Below are positions 6,073-6,927 of a stretch of 6,927 bases of DNA, piece by piece. This DNA comes from Candidatus Apopatocola equi (GTDB taxonomy: Bacteria; Bacillota; Clostridia; Oscillospirales; Oscillospiraceae), in assembly GCA_018065965.1 (NCBI GenBank), contig JAGHSH010000129.1, forward strand, positions 1-6,927, read 5' to 3'. Numbering within the stretch: the first letter of the stretch is position 1; every line of letters starts with the position of its first letter. Made by a program: the position numbers and the translations under genes. The notes beneath the pieces are model-generated. The model saw only the letters and a list, made by a program, of their open reading frames with translations. It searched no databases and was not told the origin of the DNA.

Positions 6073-6125
6073 AAAAGCAGCCCCGTTCCTCTCCGCAGCT
6101 GCGGAGAGGCAGAGGCTGCTTTTTT
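6073..6125. terminator. Strong intrinsic terminator between the SPOR gene and spoVAE, likely bidirectional
   Basis: The outer stem AAAAGCAGCC (6073-6082) pairs with GGCTGCTTTT (6114-6123). Inside it is a perfect 22-base palindrome at 6088-6109 around GCAGCTGC. On the plus strand it runs into a T-tract (TTTTTTCTTTG). The A-run at the left end gives a shorter T-run for minus-strand transcripts leaving spoVAE, which ends at 6143. Confidence 0.92.
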
Positions 6126-6142
6126 CTTTGCTTTCCTGCCGT

Positions 6143-6505
6143 CTACGATTTTTCCTTCGGTTTGCACAGGAGCGTTACCAGAAAGCCGAATACCACAGCG
6201 GCGGCGATGCCTCCGGCAGAGGCAGTCAGACCGCCGGTGAGAACGCCGGTCAGGCCGTCCTCCTCCACGGCTTTCTTCACGCCCTTTGCCAGCGTGTGGC
6301 CGAAGCCGGTCAGCGGTACGCTTGCCCCCGCTCCGGCCCAGTCTGTCAGAGGGCCGTAGAGCCCCACGGCCGAGAGGATCACGCCCAGTACCACATAGCA
6401 GGATAGAATCCTTGCGGGGGTCATGCCGGTCTTGTCAACGAGAAGCTGACCCAGTGCGCAGAGCAGACCGCCCACCAGAAAGGCTTTTGCCAGAGCAAGC
6501 ATCAT
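6143..6505 (-). CDS. spoVAE: Stage V sporulation protein AE (SpoVAEb type)
   Basis: Small inner-membrane subunit of the SpoVA complex, which moves Ca-dipicolinic acid into the forespore during sporulation and releases it at germination. It has 120 residues, close to the usual 115-125. Predicted membrane segments are about 4-23, 33-53 and 97-114. The glycine-rich middle carries GAGASVPLTGFGHTLAKG (58-75), matching the conserved region of the family. The start is the first of two ATGs at 6505-6500, overlapping the spoVAD TGA as ATGA, with a GGAGGGAGGG-like ribosome binding site about eight bases upstream. Longer in-frame starts would run deep into spoVAD and are rejected. Being last in the usual spoVAC-spoVAD-spoVAE order, it is followed by a terminator. 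Expression is probably forespore-specific (sigma-G), but that promoter lies outside the window. Confidence 0.95.
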   Translation of the reverse strand: MMLALAKAFLVGGLLCALGQLLVDKTGMTPARILSCYVVLGVILSAVGLYGPLTDWAGAGASVPLTGFGHTLAKGVKKAVEEDGLTGVLTGGLTASAGGIAAAVVFGFLVTLLCKPKEKS

Positions 6506-6927
6506 GATCTGCGCCCTCCCTCCGCCTCGATTACAACGGCGTGGCATATGGCGGGGATGCTTTCCCCCTGCAGAGCACTCGTGGAGGACATGAGCGCGCC
6601 GGTAGCGGCAAACAGCACTCGTTTCCACTCGCCGCTGCGGATGCACCGGAGGATATGCCCGCAGAGCACGCTGGTGCAGCAGCCTGCTCCCGAGCCGCCC
6701 GCATGGACGTCCTGTCGCTTGGGATCAAAGATGAGCATGCCGCAATCCGTCAATCTCTCGTCTGCCACCACACCGTCCCCTGCCAGAAGCTCACAGAGCA
6801 GCTCATGGCCGACTCTGCCGAGATCACCGGTGATGACGGCGTCGTAATCGGCGAGGGTCCGTCCCGTGTCCTCAAAATGACTTCGGAGAGTTTCATAGGC
6901 CGCGGGAGCCATGCACGCGCCCATGTT
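6502..6927 (-). CDS. spoVAD: Stage V sporulation protein AD, C-terminal part (5' truncated by window edge)
   Basis: Dipicolinic-acid-binding component of the SpoVA complex, with a thiolase-like fold. Only the last 141 residues are present, out of about 335-340 in the family; the reading frame is open through the final base. Recognisable stretches are NMGACMAPAAYETL at the edge, YDAVITGDLGRVGHELL, the DCGMLIFD segment, HAGGSGAGCCTSV, and the near-terminal ATGALMSSTSALQGESIPAI, all in the order found in SpoVAD. The TGA stop overlaps spoVAE as ATGA, so the two are coupled. The visible part is intact. The N-terminus and spoVAC are expected beyond the window end. Confidence 0.95.
   Translation of the reverse strand, partial: NMGACMAPAAYETLRSHFEDTGRTLADYDAVITGDLGRVGHELLCELLAGDGVVADERLTDCGMLIFDPKRQDVHAGGSGAGCCTSVLCGHILRCIRSGEWKRVLFAATGALMSSTSALQGESIPAICHAVVIEAEGGRRS

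Noticed and set aside
6506..6646. Longer N-terminus for SpoVAE
   Set aside because: The extra 47 residues are Arg/His-rich, overlap spoVAD and do not resemble the family. The ATGA junction with its ribosome binding site explains the start.
1..6927. CRISPR array, insertion sequence, tRNA, rRNA or riboswitch
   Set aside because: No spaced direct repeats, transposase motifs, terminal inverted repeats or RNA-gene folds were seen. Gaps between genes are at most 181 bases and are explained by promoters and terminators.

Overview
The window reads as ordinary chromosome of a GC-rich (about 60% by eye), spore-forming member of the Clostridia, most likely a gut Oscillospiraceae/Ruminococcaceae-type bacterium. 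Three things point there: a spoVAD-spoVAE pair, which occurs only in endospore formers; a two-subunit aspartate carbamoyltransferase with a separate pyrI, common in Clostridia; and strong GGAGG ribosome binding sites with sigma-A-like promoters. The genus is inference. I see no mobile element, CRISPR array, tRNA or rRNA.

Layout: (1) 1-1768, plus strand: the end of a pyrimidine operon, pyrE (5' end cut off)-pyrB-pyrI. The genes are joined by a TAATG and an ATGA overlap and followed by a hairpin. (2) 1864-2934, plus: an M24 (Xaa-Pro type) metallopeptidase with its own promoter, whose -35 box touches the end of the pyr hairpin. (3) 2985-4487, minus: an M32 metallocarboxypeptidase, convergent with the M24 gene and sharing a bidirectional hairpin terminator. 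(4) 4488-4668: a divergent promoter region. (5) 4669-5106, plus: a small cysteine-rich DUF3795-like protein. (6) 5207-6046, plus: a membrane-anchored protein with three 26-residue Cys/His repeats and a C-terminal SPOR domain. (7) 6073-6125: a strong terminator. (8) 6143-6927, minus: spoVAE and the 3' part of spoVAD, which overlap by ATGA and are transcribed into the window from beyond its end.

How the genes work together: PyrE and PyrB/PyrI act in de novo UMP synthesis, with PyrI providing nucleotide control of PyrB. The two metallopeptidases both suit cytoplasmic peptide turnover, but they have separate promoters. SpoVAD and SpoVAE belong to the channel that moves dipicolinic acid into the forespore. 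The least described genes are the DUF3795-like protein and the repeat/SPOR protein. Their promoters share a CTTGAC(A/G)-N17 layout ending in TGGTA, an extended -10. I found no convincing new multi-gene system; the repeat/SPOR protein is the best candidate for new biology.
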